A stretch of 14,629 nt of DNA from Alphaproteobacteria bacterium. GTDB lineage: Bacteria > Pseudomonadota > Alphaproteobacteria > UBA8366. Both the position numbers and the translations under genes were made by a program. Where the stretch lies: the NCBI GenBank assembly GCA_029861675.1, contig JAOTYV010000097.1, forward strand, positions 1-14,629. Direction: 5' to 3'. Of this stretch, positions 14,575 through 14,629 are shown in pieces. The notes beneath the pieces are model-generated. The model did not search any database, had not been told where the DNA came from, and saw nothing but the letters and a program-made list of their open reading frames with translations. Position 1 is the first letter of the stretch, and every line of letters begins with the position of its first letter.

Positions 14575-14629
14575 TGGCAAGAGGCTACCGGAATGGGCCG
14601 TTATTTCCGATTAGCATCTTCGCCTATAT
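14522..14629. repeat. 17-bp perfect inverted repeat reaching the window end
   Basis: Positions 14522-14538, inside the ABC gene and encoding SIFAYI on the minus strand, are the exact reverse complement of 14613-14629, the last bases of the window; 74 nt lie between the arms. Because the second arm touches the end, the repeat may continue outside. In the matching plus-strand frame the last codons read LFPISIFAYI against VIPTSIFAYI in the ABC protein, so similarity extends slightly beyond the exact arm. It may be a contig-end foldback artefact, or the start of a divergent paralogue. Confidence 0.8.

Noticed and set aside
1..14629. tRNA or rRNA genes, CRISPR arrays, insertion sequences, prophage or defence genes
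   Set aside because: None seen. Almost all sequence is explained by metabolic and membrane genes with short gaps, there is no periodic repeat-spacer pattern, and no transposase-like protein occurs.

Overview
This window is a GC-rich, gene-dense bacterial segment. Ribosome binding sites of the GGAGG type, gene spacings of 2-30 nt and the protein families point to an alphaproteobacterium, possibly Rhodospirillales-like. That placement is inferred from protein style; there is no rRNA or other marker gene. The left end cuts through a gene, and the right end stops inside an inverted repeat just upstream of the last gene. The window may therefore be a whole contig from a draft or metagenome assembly.

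Layout, left to right. (1) Positions 1-2777, minus strand: a long-chain acyl-CoA synthetase-type AMP ligase followed 2 nt later by an extended-SDR NAD-dependent epimerase/dehydratase, cut by the window start. (2) Positions 2938-5209, plus strand and divergent from (1): a possible 22-codon leader ORF, an Old Yellow Enzyme-family ene-reductase of the YqjM/XenA type, and a luciferase-like (LLM) flavin oxidoreductase. (3) Positions 5210-5388: a convergent intergenic gap holding a perfect 21-bp palindrome. (4) Positions 5389-9339, minus strand: a four-gene operon transcribed as IlvD/Edd-family sugar-acid dehydratase, two tandem SMP-30/gluconolactonase paralogues and a small zinc GFA-domain protein. 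(5) Positions 9487-10245, plus strand: a phytochelatin-synthase-like lipoprotein. (6) Positions 10263-14574, minus strand: a 1039-residue ABC exporter/cyclic-nucleotide-binding fusion, followed by a DUF1624 multi-pass membrane protein.

How the genes may work together. Block (4) reads as a sugar-lactone to sugar-acid pathway: the lactonases open an aldonolactone and the dehydratase removes water from the aldonate to give a 2-keto-3-deoxy acid. No sugar dehydrogenase or aldolase is in view. Blocks (1) and (2) look like accessory catabolism of a carboxylic acid or enone-type substrate: CoA activation plus flavin-dependent reduction or oxygenation. The substrate cannot be read from the sequence. 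Block (6) pairs an unusual ABC protein with a membrane acyltransferase-like protein, suggesting envelope modification or export.

The strongest candidate for something undescribed is the ABC fusion at 11455-14574. Its nucleotide-binding domain keeps Walker A and the catalytic-base Glu. It has lost the Q-loop Gln, the Walker B Asp, the canonical LSGGQ and the H-loop His. It also carries an insertion of nearly 300 residues that looks like repeated, decayed copies of the ABC helical/signature segment, and it ends in an apparently intact cyclic-nucleotide-binding domain.
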